From the NCBI GenBank assembly GCA_905183005.1, contig CAJJDO010000060.1, forward strand, positions 62,001 through 126,000: a DNA stretch of 64,000 bases, in the 5' to 3' direction. Made by a program: the position numbers and the translations under genes. The stretch's first letter is position 1. Each line of letters starts with the position of its first letter. Positions 46,632-58,912 of the stretch are shown piece by piece. The notes under the pieces are model-generated. The model made no database searches. It saw nothing but the letters and a program-made list of their open reading frames with translations, and was not told the DNA's origin. This stretch comes from Paramecium pentaurelia. Its lineage: Eukaryota; Ciliophora; Oligohymenophorea; Peniculida; Parameciidae.

Positions 46632-48070
46632 ATGAATTATTAATCATTAGATCAAAATTTTGTTGACAATCTGACACCAGTTTTATCAGACTAAGAAGAA
46701 GACACTTAAAATAATAAAACATAATAGCAAGCATTGTAATTGATTAATATTATAGAATAGATAATTTTTGTACATATCTCCTAATTTGTTTAATAAATTA
46801 TGGCCTGAAATTAAGAAATAACTTTGTTTATTAAAGGTTAGTTAAAATAATTTAACAGCCTTTAATGTTTAATAAGTAATAGAGGAAATTTATTGTTTGC
46901 ATTTCCCAAATGTATTATTTTTAATTATAGTTAGCCAAAACAAATAAAGAACAAAATTAATTTCAGAAATTTTTGTTAAGCTTTGGATGGATTTCCATAA
47001 AAAAAAGAATTCTTAGCTAAAATACCTTAGATAGTTGAATTAGCTTTAAAGATGGATTCAGAATTTACAGATTATTTAAGTATGCTTATAGAGAGAGTAG
47101 AATTAAAAAGGATATAAGTAGCAATATTATTGGCAAATATGTTTTTATGTGTTATGCATTTATAACCTGATTATAAATTATTGCCATCTGTTTTCATTAT
47201 GGCAAAATTATTTAATATATCAAATGAGGATAATGGATAGAATAATAATAAGATTTAAAAAATAAGATGTTTAATTTATTATTTCCTTCATGTATTTTCA
47301 CCTGAATTCAAATCATAAGAGAAGATTATATTCACAAGAAAAAAACACAATTTAACAATACATAATAATCCTTTATGTGAATTTATTTATTGTGAATATG
47401 GATAAATGGAGAATGTATAAGATTGTTATATAGTGGATTTTGCAAATAAGAAAATAGGAGGTGGAGTACTTAATTTAGGATGTGTACAAGAGGAAATATT
47501 ATTTTTGACACATCCTGAAGCATTAGCATCATTATTAATAACTACTGAAATAAAGCCAGATGAATCAATTATAATAGAAAAAGTAAACAGACTTATTATG
47601 TATGATGGCTATAAAGATAAATTTGAATGTAAAGGAACAATTAAATAAATAAAAAGTACTAATTTTATTGTAAGATATTTAATTAAATATTATAGTGTAT
47701 AGATGCAGGAGATTATTCTGGAAATTACCATTTATAATATAAAGACATCAAAAGAGAATTAATTAAATCTTATAGTGGATTTTATGGAATACCTCGCATA
47801 TGTACTGGAAAATGGGGATGTGGAGTTTTTGGTGGAGAATGGTAATTAAAAGCTTTAATTTAATGGGTTGCTGCATCTTTAGGAGGATGCAAATAATTAG
47901 TGTTTATAAATGATGAATCATATGCATACAATTAAGCATTCAATTTGCTTAAAGGCTTAAATTCTAATTAATTATGGGAATATATACAAAAATATTGTTA
48001 TAAAAAATCTTAAGAAGAATTAAACAATATCAATGCTATTGATTTTATATTGTCTTAATAAAAATTTTGA
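46632..48070 (+). CDS. PARG: Poly(ADP-ribose) glycohydrolase (PARG)
   Basis: Introns at 46736-46760, 46912-46934 and 47670-47695; 454 residues. A helical N-terminal part includes NFRNFCQALDGFPQKKEFLA and IPQIVELALKM, matching the accessory helical region of canonical PARG. The macrodomain-type catalytic core has the PARG signature GGGVLNLGCVQEEILFL near residues 259-275, with the tandem Glu that act in catalysis. Later come CIDAGDYSGNY and TGKWGCGVFGGEWQLKALIQ, the second conserved Gly block (TGNWGCGAFGGD in animals). The enzyme hydrolyses ribose-ribose bonds of poly(ADP-ribose) in DNA repair. All visible catalytic elements are intact. The length is shorter than animal PARG, lacking the long regulatory N-terminus. 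Confidence 0.92.
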
Positions 48071-48254
48071 GTTTAATTTATATGTATATATATATATTAT
48101 TAATTAATGTGACATAACTTATATGTTTATTTAGGTATATATTATTTTATAAATATGATCTATTTTTTATATAATAATTAAAATTTTTTGAAAATTCCAT
48201 TTATTTCAATTAGAATTAATAATATTATTAATAAGTAAAACAAGAAATATTTAA

Positions 48255-50973
48255 TCATTTTTATTTCAGTTTACTCAAACTTCCATTCTTTATTAAATCA
48301 TAAATCTAATTCTTAAATGGTTGTTTAGTTTAAACTAATTTATTATAACTTAATAATATGCCAGTTATTAATGCCACTGAATCTGAAATTGCTAATGCTG
48401 ATGCTTTACTTTAAAACTATCCTAATTGAAATTCTGAACATTATTACAAGAATATCTCTTATAATTAATTATTTATGTTTTAATCATCATTTCTTAAATC
48501 ATTCTCTTTTAATTTAGTGATTTTTCTCCCTGATTCAATAAAATCCATAATACATTATTATTATTATTCAAATTTATTTTTATATAATATTGCTAATATT
48601 CTTTTGATTTCCTTCTGGTTTTTTATTAAATTGTAATCATATTTTTATGTCATCAAATTTGTTATTATTTCAAAAATATTTGGTATAATAGGAAATCCAC
48701 TCTTCAATTTTTCTTATAAAAATCTCAAAGATTCTTCTCTTACTATATTAATTGAACGATTTTCATCAACCATTCCTTCAGAAAACATTGAAATCATAAA
48801 GTATACAAAAACATTAGTATATTCTCTTGAAGAAAAGGAATTGACATTTGAATTTTCCAAAAGATTCTTACAATTATCAAAATCAGCATGTTTAACAATA
48901 ATACTTTGAAGATATTCATTTGCTTCTTAATCGAAATCTTACATTTATAATGCTTATGCATATTTCAAATGATATTTCTCAACATTATCATTTATATCAA
49001 TTGCCTTTTAAAGTTAAACTATACATTATTCGAAATTCTATTTTCCATAAAACAATTATCCAAGTTCAAAAAATATCTCAGAATCTTAGTCATTTAATTT
49101 TATAGCCTATTATAAATCTTCAATGGCTTCATCAAATTCTTAAATCTATATTTTGATTTTTGCTATTGAATAAGAATTATCATATACCTCTTTATATATA
49201 AAATTTAGGATTATCATTTTATAATGATATTGCTTTGTCATATAATAATTTTGCTTCCTTTTAATTACCTAACTAATCTAATAATTATGCTTTTTCTGCA
49301 TAATATAATGGATTATCTGGTTTCATTTTAATCAGTCGATCATACATATTTGTAGCAGGTTATATATTATTATTATCTCTATATGCATTAGCAATTTTTA
49401 AAATTAAATTATCATTTTTTGGTTTTAATTATAAAGCAGAATCAAAATTAGTTTTGGCAGAAAAGAATTGTTATCCTAATAAGTGACAATAGCCTATTGT
49501 TTAAATTATATTTGATACCTTTTTCATAATATAAATCTTATTTTTATTAAACATCTTTTGACTATTTTAAAATTATATCATAACATAATACAGCTTAATC
49601 AAAGTCTTTAATTTGAGTTAAACAAATGGCTATTACTTAATTAATTTATAATACCTTTGTTTTTAAGAGCTATTATGTTATTTTAATCATAACTTAAACT
49701 TTTATTAAAGTCATCAATTGCATTTTAATATTGTTTTTAATTCATAAAGGCCAATCCTCTATAGTAATAAATTGATTAATCTCCAAAACCTAATTGAATA
49801 ATCTTATCACAACAATCACTCAATTAATAATAAAGTTATAAAGTTGAACTAATCTTTGTTATTATCTTTAATGTTTTTAAATCTAGAGGATTGTTATGAA
49901 TAATCTAATTGAAATAAGTCATAGCTTTGTGTAATTGATTTTAATGATAAAGACACATACCCATTCCATAAAGAGAATCATAATTATTTTAATCATATTC
50001 TAAAACTTCTTCACAAAGTTTCATTGAATTATCATATTATTTTAATCCATAATATGCTTAACCTATAAATCATAAATTTCTAATTTACTTTTGCAATTTA
50101 AGATAACTGACTTGACTTTTGATATTTTCTAGTCTCCTAAATTATCTAAAAATTCAAAAAGTTAATCATATTTCTTTTGACGTAAATATACATTAGTAAT
50201 AGCATTTATTGCGTCAGAATATTTTGGATCTTCTTTTAATGCCTGTTCATAATATTAGAGACTTTCATCAAACTTTTATTATTTTATTAGTAGATGACCT
50301 ATTCTTAAATTAAATATTTACCATAGTTCAAAAGAGCTGCTTTGTCTTTACTTTTAATTTTCAGAGCATTTTAGAAATATGGTTCAGCAATTTCAAAATT
50401 ATTTAATAACAAATTTATAAAGCCGATCCCAAAATTTCCTTCAAATGATTTTTCATTCAACTCAATCAATTAATGAAATATTATTAAAGCTTCCTCATAC
50501 TTTCTCTCTAAAGTATAAATGTTTCCTAATATTTTATGATTATTAACGTTACCTATTTCTGCTAAAGCATTAGTGTGTTTTTTATCAATATCTGTAGCAG
50601 CTTTACAATAACAAAGTGCATTTGATAAGTCATTTAGGCCTAGATAAGCCAAACCTAAGTTTAAATAAAAAAAGACAAAAACCTTTTAAGTACTAGGCAT
50701 CAGCTAGGTTTGGATTTTTCTCTATTATAATATCCAGAATGATAATCGCTTCTTAAAATTGTTATTTCTTCAGCAGACTAAAGGCTAATTGTAAAATATT
50801 TAAAATACCTTTGCTTAACTGAGTGTTATTTTTTAAAGTAAATATTTGAGGAGAACCATCATTTTACCCAATTTCTTAGAAAATAAAAAAACAATAATAC
50901 AAGTTAATGATGATTAATTTTGTTCAATCTAATTAAGACTATTAGTTTTCTCTTTTGTAGCCCCACTTCCCAT
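48255..50973 (-). CDS. Large TPR-repeat protein, 829 aa
   Basis: Nine introns: 50875-50900 (AAG end), 50785-50808, 50655-50682 (GTTTTT start), 50526-50552, 50299-50321, 50063-50088, 49630-49654, 49494-49518 and 49163-49187. The spliced product is a chain of TPRs from residue ~40 to ~560 (e.g. GLAYLGLNDLSNALCYCKAA, MGMCLYHQNQLHKAMTYFNQ, RGLAFMNQKQYQNAIDDFNK). A less regular helical C-terminal region of ~250 residues follows. No TM or catalytic domain is seen. TPR superhelices act as protein-interaction scaffolds; IFT/BBS-type and O-GlcNAc-transferase-type relatives are possible but not indicated by any extra motif. Confidence 0.82.
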
Positions 50974-51842
50974 TAGTATTATTAAATTATTATTGATTAA
51001 ACTTCAATCTGTAATCAAAATATATAGCCTTAATTATTAGAATAAAATGTATAGAATAAAATTCTTATTATTTTTAATGTCAAATACGTCAACTTAAGAT
51101 TAATTATTATATTATTAACATTTTTAACATTTTCAATAAACTATTCAATATAAATCAAATAAATTAATAAAATCTAGTTAAAAAGGTTAAGATTACATTT
51201 ATTTAAGTTAATACATATATCTTAAATCTAGAGAGGTATATCATATCTTATAAAATCCAATAATAATAAATTATTTAAGAACACTTCTATCTAAAAATTC
51301 TTTGATTCCTTATAAATTAAAATAGTCTTAATAATCCTTTAACATATTAATTTCAGAATATGTAATAAAAATTAAGATAGAAATCCAAAATGAATTTTTG
51401 AAAAAAGACTTACTATCAAGTTTATCTAAAATTTATTAAAGATTTAAATACATAATCCCATATAAGTTTGTTTTAAAAATAATACTAACTTATATAATCA
51501 TGAAGATATTATCATCATATAATTGAACTTAAATATTTAAGTAGTATTTTCCAACCAATTAAATTATCTTAACAAATGAAAATATTAGGTACTACTAAAA
51601 AGATGGATTATTAATTAAAGATTCTATTTTAATATGTCTTATTATTTAGATATTTATATAGATATTTATGATGATTTAAAGTTTATAATATACTTTTTTT
51701 TAAATCAAATAGTATCATTTATTAATATAATGTCAAACCTATTAATTGAATATTAAATAATAACATAATAAATAGAAATGAAATCTAATACTATAATAAT
51801 GTTAGTTGAATAAGGAGAAATACTTCAGAATAAATAATTAAT
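50974..51842. other. Intergenic, AT-rich
   Basis: About 870 bases between divergent genes. No reading frame, RNA gene or repeat I can support. Confidence 0.4.
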
Positions 51843-52564
51843 ATGTCAAAAAATAATAAATTAATAAATGTGGCTAAATACTTAAGAAGGTTCTTTTATA
51901 AAGTTCAGAATTTCATTGAATATAGAATGTTAGTGAATTAGAAACATATATTATTTGTTGGAGGGAATCAAAACCCATTGACACCCATGTTATATTAATA
52001 ATTTTATTAAAACTGGCAAATTGGACATTTGGGTTTATAATATGAATTACCTATGAAACCTAATTTCTTAGTTAATTAGGAAGATGATTTATAGAAATTG
52101 GTTGAATAAGCCAAAACACATAGTAATCATTATGATGCAATCATTATTTTGGAAGACATTAATAAGTAGATGAATTTTATATGTATAATCTCTATAAAGT
52201 TGAAGTCAACAGAGCTTTAATAGCATCTCATTTAGCAACAAAAATACTTGCATCAAATGGGATGCTTTGTTATACTGTAGATTCAAAAAGTTATGTTGAA
52301 TCAAAATTACCATCTCAATAGCCAACAGTAAAAGTAATGAAGGATTGTTAGATTGCACATTTATGCACTAATTTAGGTTAGAGAGATGATTTAGAAACTG
52401 ATTCTCTTGGTGTTGGAGCTTTAATCGATGATAATAAATTACATGATATTGTTAAATATTTAAAACTATGGGCTGATGGAATTAAAAGACCAGCAAATGA
52501 AACATTTGCTCATTTTTAATATAGTACACATTCTACACCTATTGTTTATCCTGAGTTATTATGA
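51843..52564 (+). CDS. QDPR: Dihydropteridine reductase-like short-chain dehydrogenase, with a frame break
   Basis: The N-terminal part reads KHILFVGGNQNPLTPMLYQQ (QDPR-like Rossmann strand with a GG start) to HSNHYDAIII. The downstream frame continues QQVDEFYMYNLYKVEVNRAL, IASHLATKILASNGMLCYTV (family ISSHLATKHLKEGGLL), DSLGVGALIDDNKLHDIV and a C-terminus ending STPIVYPELL. QDPR regenerates tetrahydrobiopterin with NADH. The two halves are in different frames, joined near 52,150 (run atcattattttgg) with no intron possible; one extra T would restore the frame. The length 722 also fails division by three. Either a real inactivating indel or a sequence error in the T run. The YxxxK pair (YVESK) is present. 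Confidence 0.65.
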
Positions 52565-52618
52565 TGATAAATATATATATCATAAATATATGATGATTTA
52601 AATACAAAGAGCAGAGAT

Positions 52619-52692
52619 GCCCTTGTAGCTCAGTTGGTTAGAGCGCGAGTCTCATAATCTCGAGGTCGTGGGATCGACCCCCACCAAAGGCA
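52619..52692 (+). tRNA. tRNA-Met (elongator, anticodon CAT)
   Basis: The cloverleaf can be drawn by eye. It has an acceptor stem with one C-A mismatch at position 4:69, a D arm (GCTC...GAGC) and an anticodon stem-loop CGAGT-CTCATAA-TCTCG with anticodon CAT; the T-T opposition below the loop also occurs in animal elongator tRNA-Met. The T stem is GTGGG/CCCAC. The T loop reads ATCGACC, with A instead of T at position 54. No intron. The discriminator is A at 52692. Confidence 0.92.
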
Positions 52693-52696
52693 TATA

Positions 52697-52702
52697 TTTT
52701 TT
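52697..52702 (+). terminator. RNA polymerase III terminator (T6)
   Basis: Run of six T four bases after the end of the tRNA gene, the usual Pol III stop signal. Confidence 0.7.
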
Positions 52703-52774
52703 ATTATTCAATACAACACATCATAAGAGATGTATATATTTTTTAGGATTATTTATTTATTAATATAATAATAA

Positions 52775-53936
52775 ATGTAAAAGGTTTTAAGGTTTCACTT
52801 TAGTGTCTTATCAAGACCTAAATTACACATTTATGATAAGGGTGGTAAACATACTCCTTCAGGAATCAGAGCAACTATTCATGGTGGTACTAGTTTCTCA
52901 GGTATATACATGGGTGGTATGCTTGGAAATATTGGATCAGAATTAATATTTCCTCATAATCATCAGTAAGAATTTACATAGATCAAATAGATACAATTAT
53001 GAAGATCATGTTAGAGAATTAAAAACAACATCAGGACCAGGATAAAATTGGCTTTTACATGATATGAATTATGATAATAAAGAAATGATAGAATGGACTA
53101 TGAAAAATTCAAATGTTGTTGTAAATTTACTTGGACCTAGAAAACATCTTAAAAATAGAAAAGATTTTGAGTGGATTAATATAACAGTCCCAAAAAGAAT
53201 AGCTGAAGCATGTGCTAAAAATCCTGGAGTAATCAGATTAATTCATTTTTCTGCTTGTGGTGCAAATCCTCATGCAGAATCCCTAGATCTCTAAACAAAA
53301 TATATTGGTGAATAAGAAGTATTATATTTTTACTATAAATATAGGTCCTTAATGCTTTTCCAAATGCTACAATTTTTAGACCAAGTGTAATGGTTGGAGA
53401 TAACGATGATTTTGCTTATCATTGGCAAGTTTAAAAGAAATACTTTCATAACTTTAATATTGTTCCAGATAATTGTCAAGCCAAAAGATAACCTGTAAAT
53501 TATTAATTTAGATAAGATAGATATTTGTCTAAGATGTAGCTTAAGCTATGTTGAATGCTTTGAAGATGCCTGAAACAATAGGTTAAACATATGAATTAGG
53601 AGGACCTCATGTTTATACATTGTTAGAATGTTATGAGATGTTCCATAATATTGTATAAAGACCACCTAAATTGGCTCATATTGATAAATAATTATTATTG
53701 AAAATAGGTAAAATATATATATCTATATTAATTTTTTAGCCTAATATATTCCCAATTGGAAATATTTCAATATTGATTATATATTGAAACATGGTGATGA
53801 TATGATAGTCCAATAAGGATCAAAAACTATTGATGACTTATGTGTCAGACCTTTATCATTAACTTAAGCTCTTCAAAATATCTTCTGGGATATCTAAGCT
53901 CGTTATGGAGGTTCAAGTGAATTGTATGAAAGATGA
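52775..53936 (+). CDS. NDUFA9: Mitochondrial complex I subunit NDUFA9 (39-kDa, SDR-like)
   Basis: Introns at 52966-52990, 53319-53344, 53495-53520 and 53708-53739; 350 residues. A basic aromatic N-terminus (MQKVLRFHFSVLSRPKLHIY) looks like a mitochondrial presequence. The atypical SDR domain follows: GIRATIHGGTSFSGIYMGGM (NAD(P)H-binding Gly motif), NSNVVVNLLGPRKHLKNRKD (NDUFA9 block VVxNLIGR), VPKRIAEACAKNPGVIRLIH, FRPSVMVGDNDDF and PIFVQDVAQAMLNALKM. This subunit binds NADPH at the edge of the complex I matrix arm. A single accessory subunit alone does not imply other complex I genes nearby. Confidence 0.93.
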
Positions 53937-53977
53937 ATTTCATATTTAATAAGTTATCAAAAATAATCATAATAATA

Positions 53978-56482
53978 TCATTAATATTTCTGTAGTATTT
54001 GCATGAGATCTAATTCTGTTACAGGTTTGGTGAGATAATCAATCATGCCAGCCTCTAGACATTTCTATTTCTCCTGAAAATCTGAATATCCACTACAACC
54101 AACAATCAACTATTTTGGATTAATTTACAAGATTTATTTTGTAGTCTATATTCCATTCATAACTGGCATTTCTACATCCATAAATATTAGTTTATAACCC
54201 TAACAAATCTTATTACATTTCTTTTCTTAGATTTTTATAAGAGAGTCTTTTCCAGATGAAACATATTCTACATCAAATTATTATATAGTTTAAGCATATT
54301 TGTTCTATAATCCAATTAAAATTCTTTTGAAAGCATATCCATTAAAGCAATCATCATCAACAATTAAATAATGACAACATTATGGAAATGCATCTATTAC
54401 AATTTTTTAACATTCTTAATTGAATGTAGTAATTTCATCAACTTCCTAATATTGAGGTGTAATTTATGGGATTTTAAAACTTGGCACTTTTTTTTTGTTT
54501 GTAGGTACTTCCATCATTATATCGAAGTAAAAGAAAGAAAAATGATTATTTTGATCTTTGTTGGATTCTATATTCAATCCTGAACAACCAATATTTTAGG
54601 CTATTTAATTACTAATAACCAAACCCAATCCTACACCTTATTCATTTAATTTTTTGCTTTCTTCTGAATTTACTTTTGAAAATGCTTTAAATAAAACTTA
54701 TTGTTCCTCTTAACTGATACCTATTCCATCATCTTTAACTCCAATTCTCAATTTTTAATTTGCTTAGAGATCAACAATTACTTGTATTCTTGTACAAGTA
54801 AATTTAAATGCATTGCTTAAAAGATTAACAATTATTTGTTTGATTCTATTTTTATCAGAGACAATAAATTTAGGAAGAGATAGATTATAATCACAAACCA
54901 ATTGCAAATCTTTTATTTTAGCTTTTAAAGCAAACATTTTAATTGAATCAGCTATCAATTTTTCTAAATTAAAAGGTACTTTTTGTATTTTGAATTTTCC
55001 ATTCTTTATTTAGGCTAAATCTAATAAATCATTAGATAAATTCAACATATATTTTGAATTATCTAAAGCTGCTTATAAATCTTCAGTAATCTCTACATTT
55101 TTTTATATTACTTTTTATTGTAAAGCACATTCAATCATTTAAATAATACACCCTAAAGGTTGTCTATATTCATGACTAACAAATGAAAGCATTTTAGATT
55201 TTTATATATCATATTCTCTTAAATATCTAATTTTTTAACGATGAGTTACATCTCTACATACTATTAAAATGGTTTTCTCTCTTTATAAAGTGAGTTTGAA
55301 TTCCATCAATCTATCAGTATCTTATCTTGAATAAGCAAGATTTTGAGATATCTTTATTGCTTTTTAATTATCTAAAAAGGAAAAATCTACATGAGTATTT
55401 ACAGTTATAGAATCTGGTCTTCTTGTTTTAATAATCTTTTCTAATAAATCTTTCATACTAATAGTTTAATATTTTTCATGTAATTAAATATCATTTAAAG
55501 GTTATTTTAAAGAGCAAAACATTAAGTCTCTCATTGGAAATAGAGATTTACATAGTTTTGAATTTGTGAGATTTCCTAGTTTTTACTGGGCAGAATCTCT
55601 TCTTGAATTAAAATCTTCAAAATAATCTTAACTTTATATATGTAAAGAAGATAGGTTTTCCAATATAAAGAGAATGTCTATATCTTAATCTTTTCCAAAA
55701 AGTATTCTTGTAGCATTATTCATATATGATATTTTATATGTATGAGTTTATTCATCTAAAACATTTAAAATTATCAAACCTTCAGAGAAGTATTCCAAAG
55801 AATTATATATTATTTCAGGATTGATGTAATATTATTAAATGTTGCTAAAATCATCATAACCTTTTCTAAAGCTATCTTTAGATTGATCTGAAGGTTGATC
55901 TATAATTGATAGTGCTCTTTTGGCCAAACCATCCATCTTGTTTGCAGTTCCAGTATCCATTGGTGCAGTTGTTATCTATTATATTCTCTATACTTTCTTC
56001 TTCTCCTTTATTCTTATATTATCTAGAATTGACATTAATAAACAAAGAATTAATTGTGGAGATTCAGCAGTGAAATTGCTTTGGAAATGAGTATATACTT
56101 GTTAAAATATACTTCCAATAAAAAGAGTGCCATAATATAGAGACTAAGGACTAATTAAATAATATTAGGATGGTCCTATTTAGCTAAATAAGTCCTTTGA
56201 GATGTACTAACAAAATATTAATTATGCATAGGTGGTAACATTGAGATTTACAATATTCATAATTATCAAACAAATCACGTCTATTTAGATACATAGTATA
56301 GTTCCAATAACTTTGATCTACGAATTTGTATATCGCAAAATAAACATAGTTATTAAAATAATGCTTGCAATAATCAAGCAAAGCAAATTACTAATTTCAT
56401 TTCGTATTGTATAAAAATAGATTGAATAACAAAAGGTTAGGCAATGTAATGTCAAGCCTCTTAAGAATTATCTGTCTTTCAT
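53978..56482 (-). CDS. Hybrid histidine kinase with C-terminal receiver, 834 aa
   Basis: One intron-free frame from ATG at 56482. The N-terminal ~170 residues have several hydrophobic segments (LTLHCLTFCYSIYFYTI, NLLCLIIASIILITMFIL, IDVICLIIMNIV). A PAS-like stretch follows, then HisKA with KMLSFVSHEYRQPLGCI (phospho-acceptor His near residue 437). The HATPase has N box NLLSNAFKFT, G1 DDGIGIS and G2 GVGLGLVISN. The C-terminal receiver has LIVDDDCFNG, the phospho-acceptor Asp in LIFMDVEMPVMNG (near 769), VGCSGYS and LTKPV. All catalytic residues are present. Role: membrane-anchored phosphorelay starting a two-component pathway; the signal is unknown. Confidence 0.93.
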
Positions 56483-56950
56483 TAATAAATTCCTTATATT
56501 ACAAATAAATTATTAATATTAAAAAGCCAAACATTTTCATCATATAATATTTATGATTTATCTAATATTTCATACTATTCTTTGGATTCCATAAAATTAG
56601 ATGTAATAATTACATTTATTCAAACCTAAATGTATTTATTATCCAATTAATTAATTTTAATTAGATCTACTATTTAGAGGTATAATTATTTTAAATATAA
56701 ATTATAAAATTAGTCAATCTTTTGGTGATATTTATAGATTATTGGAGATTTTTATCAATTTTTAGATTTATATCATCTATAAATATTTATTCTTATGATC
56801 ATATATAAATAATACTTTTGATATCTTATTTTTTTGTTTAGGTTTATTAAATGTTTATAATTGTTATTATAATTATTATGATAATAATAATAGTTATATA
56901 AATTTATAGTAAAAATATTATTTTAAATCAGTTGATATTATGTTAAATCA
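56483..56950. other. Intergenic, AT-rich
   Basis: About 470 bases, extremely AT-rich, with short ataataat runs near 56,880. No gene recognised. Confidence 0.4.
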
Positions 56951-58905
56951 TCAATTCCAATTAGAATCTGAATGTTGATTAGGAATGAAATCAAATTTTT
57001 TCTATGATCCTGATTAAAAGAAGTTTGAATTTGAATTAGTTTTAAAAAGCTATTTTATATAATAGATTGTTTTACATCCATTTCTTTTTTGTAAATTTCA
57101 TTTTATTATCTAAATTACTCAATTTAATCATTTTACAATTCTAATGTTTGTAAATGATGATTTATTTCATTGCTTTGTGTTTTAACTAATTAATTCAATC
57201 TATCTATTTCTCCTTATAAAACAATGATTCTATTTTCTAATCCAAGTTTTGTCTATGTTAATTATGAACATGCTAATTATAATTATTCTCTATCTTTTTT
57301 AATTAAATTCAATTCTTCACTTAATTATTATATTCTCTAATCAATCAATTCTTTATTCTCCATATCTAATCTATTTCTATTGATATTTAATGTATCAATA
57401 TCTCGTTCACTATGATATTGTTATATATTGAATACAATAAAGATCTAAAGGAATTCATCTATTATGTCATTAAAGTCATATTCTTTTTATAATCTATTTG
57501 TAATTTATTAATTTCCTCATCTTTAACTCTAATTAAATCATTCAATCTATTAATTTCAGTTTATTGTCTATATTCATTCCTTCTTAAATCATTAACACAA
57601 TTTTCTAATCTAATTTATTTATTGCGTAACTCATCTAATTCAATAAGTTAAGATGTATATTAATGCTTAAATCGATCAGACTCTTACAATTAATTTTCAA
57701 ATGATTAATTCTATAATAATATAATATTATTATTACTCTCTATTTAATAATTTCAATTTATATTTCATAATCTTTTAATTTAAGTAAATTCTATTCAATT
57801 TCAGTATTCCTTCTTTTTAAATCATCTATCTCTCTTTATCTTGATTCTAATTACTCTTTAAGTCTTTTAACTTCACTATCTAATCCTGATGATGAAATTT
57901 ATTGATAATTAAATTCCAAATAATTAATTTTCTATTAAAGTGAATCATTTTCTTATTATTTCAAAATATTTTATTATTGCAATCTTTCAATCTCTTTATT
58001 TTAATGTACATTAATTAATTCTAATTCATTAATACGTGTTGTTTAATTCATATGATTCAGATCCTATTTATGATGTTTTTATCTCCAAATTTCTACTTCT
58101 CTAATTGCATCATTCAATTCCTCTTATAATTTTTAAATCTAATCATCAAATTATTTGTTTCTCAATTCAGAGCTATTTTATAATAAGATCTTTATTATAC
58201 TTTTATTTAATTTATGTGAAATTCTAATTGTAAATTCTATCACATTCTGCTTTCTATTTATCTATTTATTATTATAATTAATTTTCAATATTTTAATACT
58301 TCTATTTTAATTACTCATGTTCATTAAATAATTGATTATATTTAACATCCTTCTCATTAATATGAATTTATTATTGTTATATCTTTTACATTTGCTACTC
58401 ATTTTATTTGAGTCTTAGTATCAATTCCTATATATAAATTAAAATATATTATTACATTTTTTTCCAACTCTGCCTATTAAGATTGATTAAAATAATAATC
58501 GCATTATTCTTTTAACAATCTAAGGTTTGGGTCATTAACTGACTTAAGTCTTTCTATTTCTTATTATTGTTATCTAATTTTTTCATTGAGCTGTTAAAAT
58601 TAATCATTTCTTTATTCTTATTCAATTTTCTGTCTGCATATAAAAGATTCTTATTCCACTTATTTTATCTTCCTTTAAAACTCTTGATCATATTATTATT
58701 ATTAAGGTGTCTAGAAACTTGGTACTGAAGTATAATGATTAAGAGGCACTTCAACTACTTCATATATTTTAGGTTTCAGAATTGTTTTCATCCCAAGAGA
58801 TGGTTGAATATTGCCCATTACTTGGAATCTGGACACTGGAGATACTGATTTATTGTGAGGTCCTTATATTATCTAATGTCTTATTGGACTTGCATTATTA
58901 TACAT
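56951..58905 (-). CDS. Coiled-coil protein, 606 aa
   Basis: Introns at 58428-58455, 58173-58200, 57711-57736, 57410-57435 and 57050-57075. A ~90-residue Pro/Ser/Gln-containing N-terminus (MYNNASPIRHQIIQGP; VSPVSRFQVMGNIQPSLG) precedes a ~470-residue Gln/Glu/Asn-rich coiled coil. A short Ser/Phe-rich tail ends HSDSNWN. No TM or enzyme motif. It is similar in style and size to the coiled-coil gene at 35.4-38.2 kb. Probably structural (cortex or basal body), by inference. Its start codon lies 7 bp from the divergent receptor gene's start. Confidence 0.75.
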
Positions 58906-58912
58906 TATTTTA

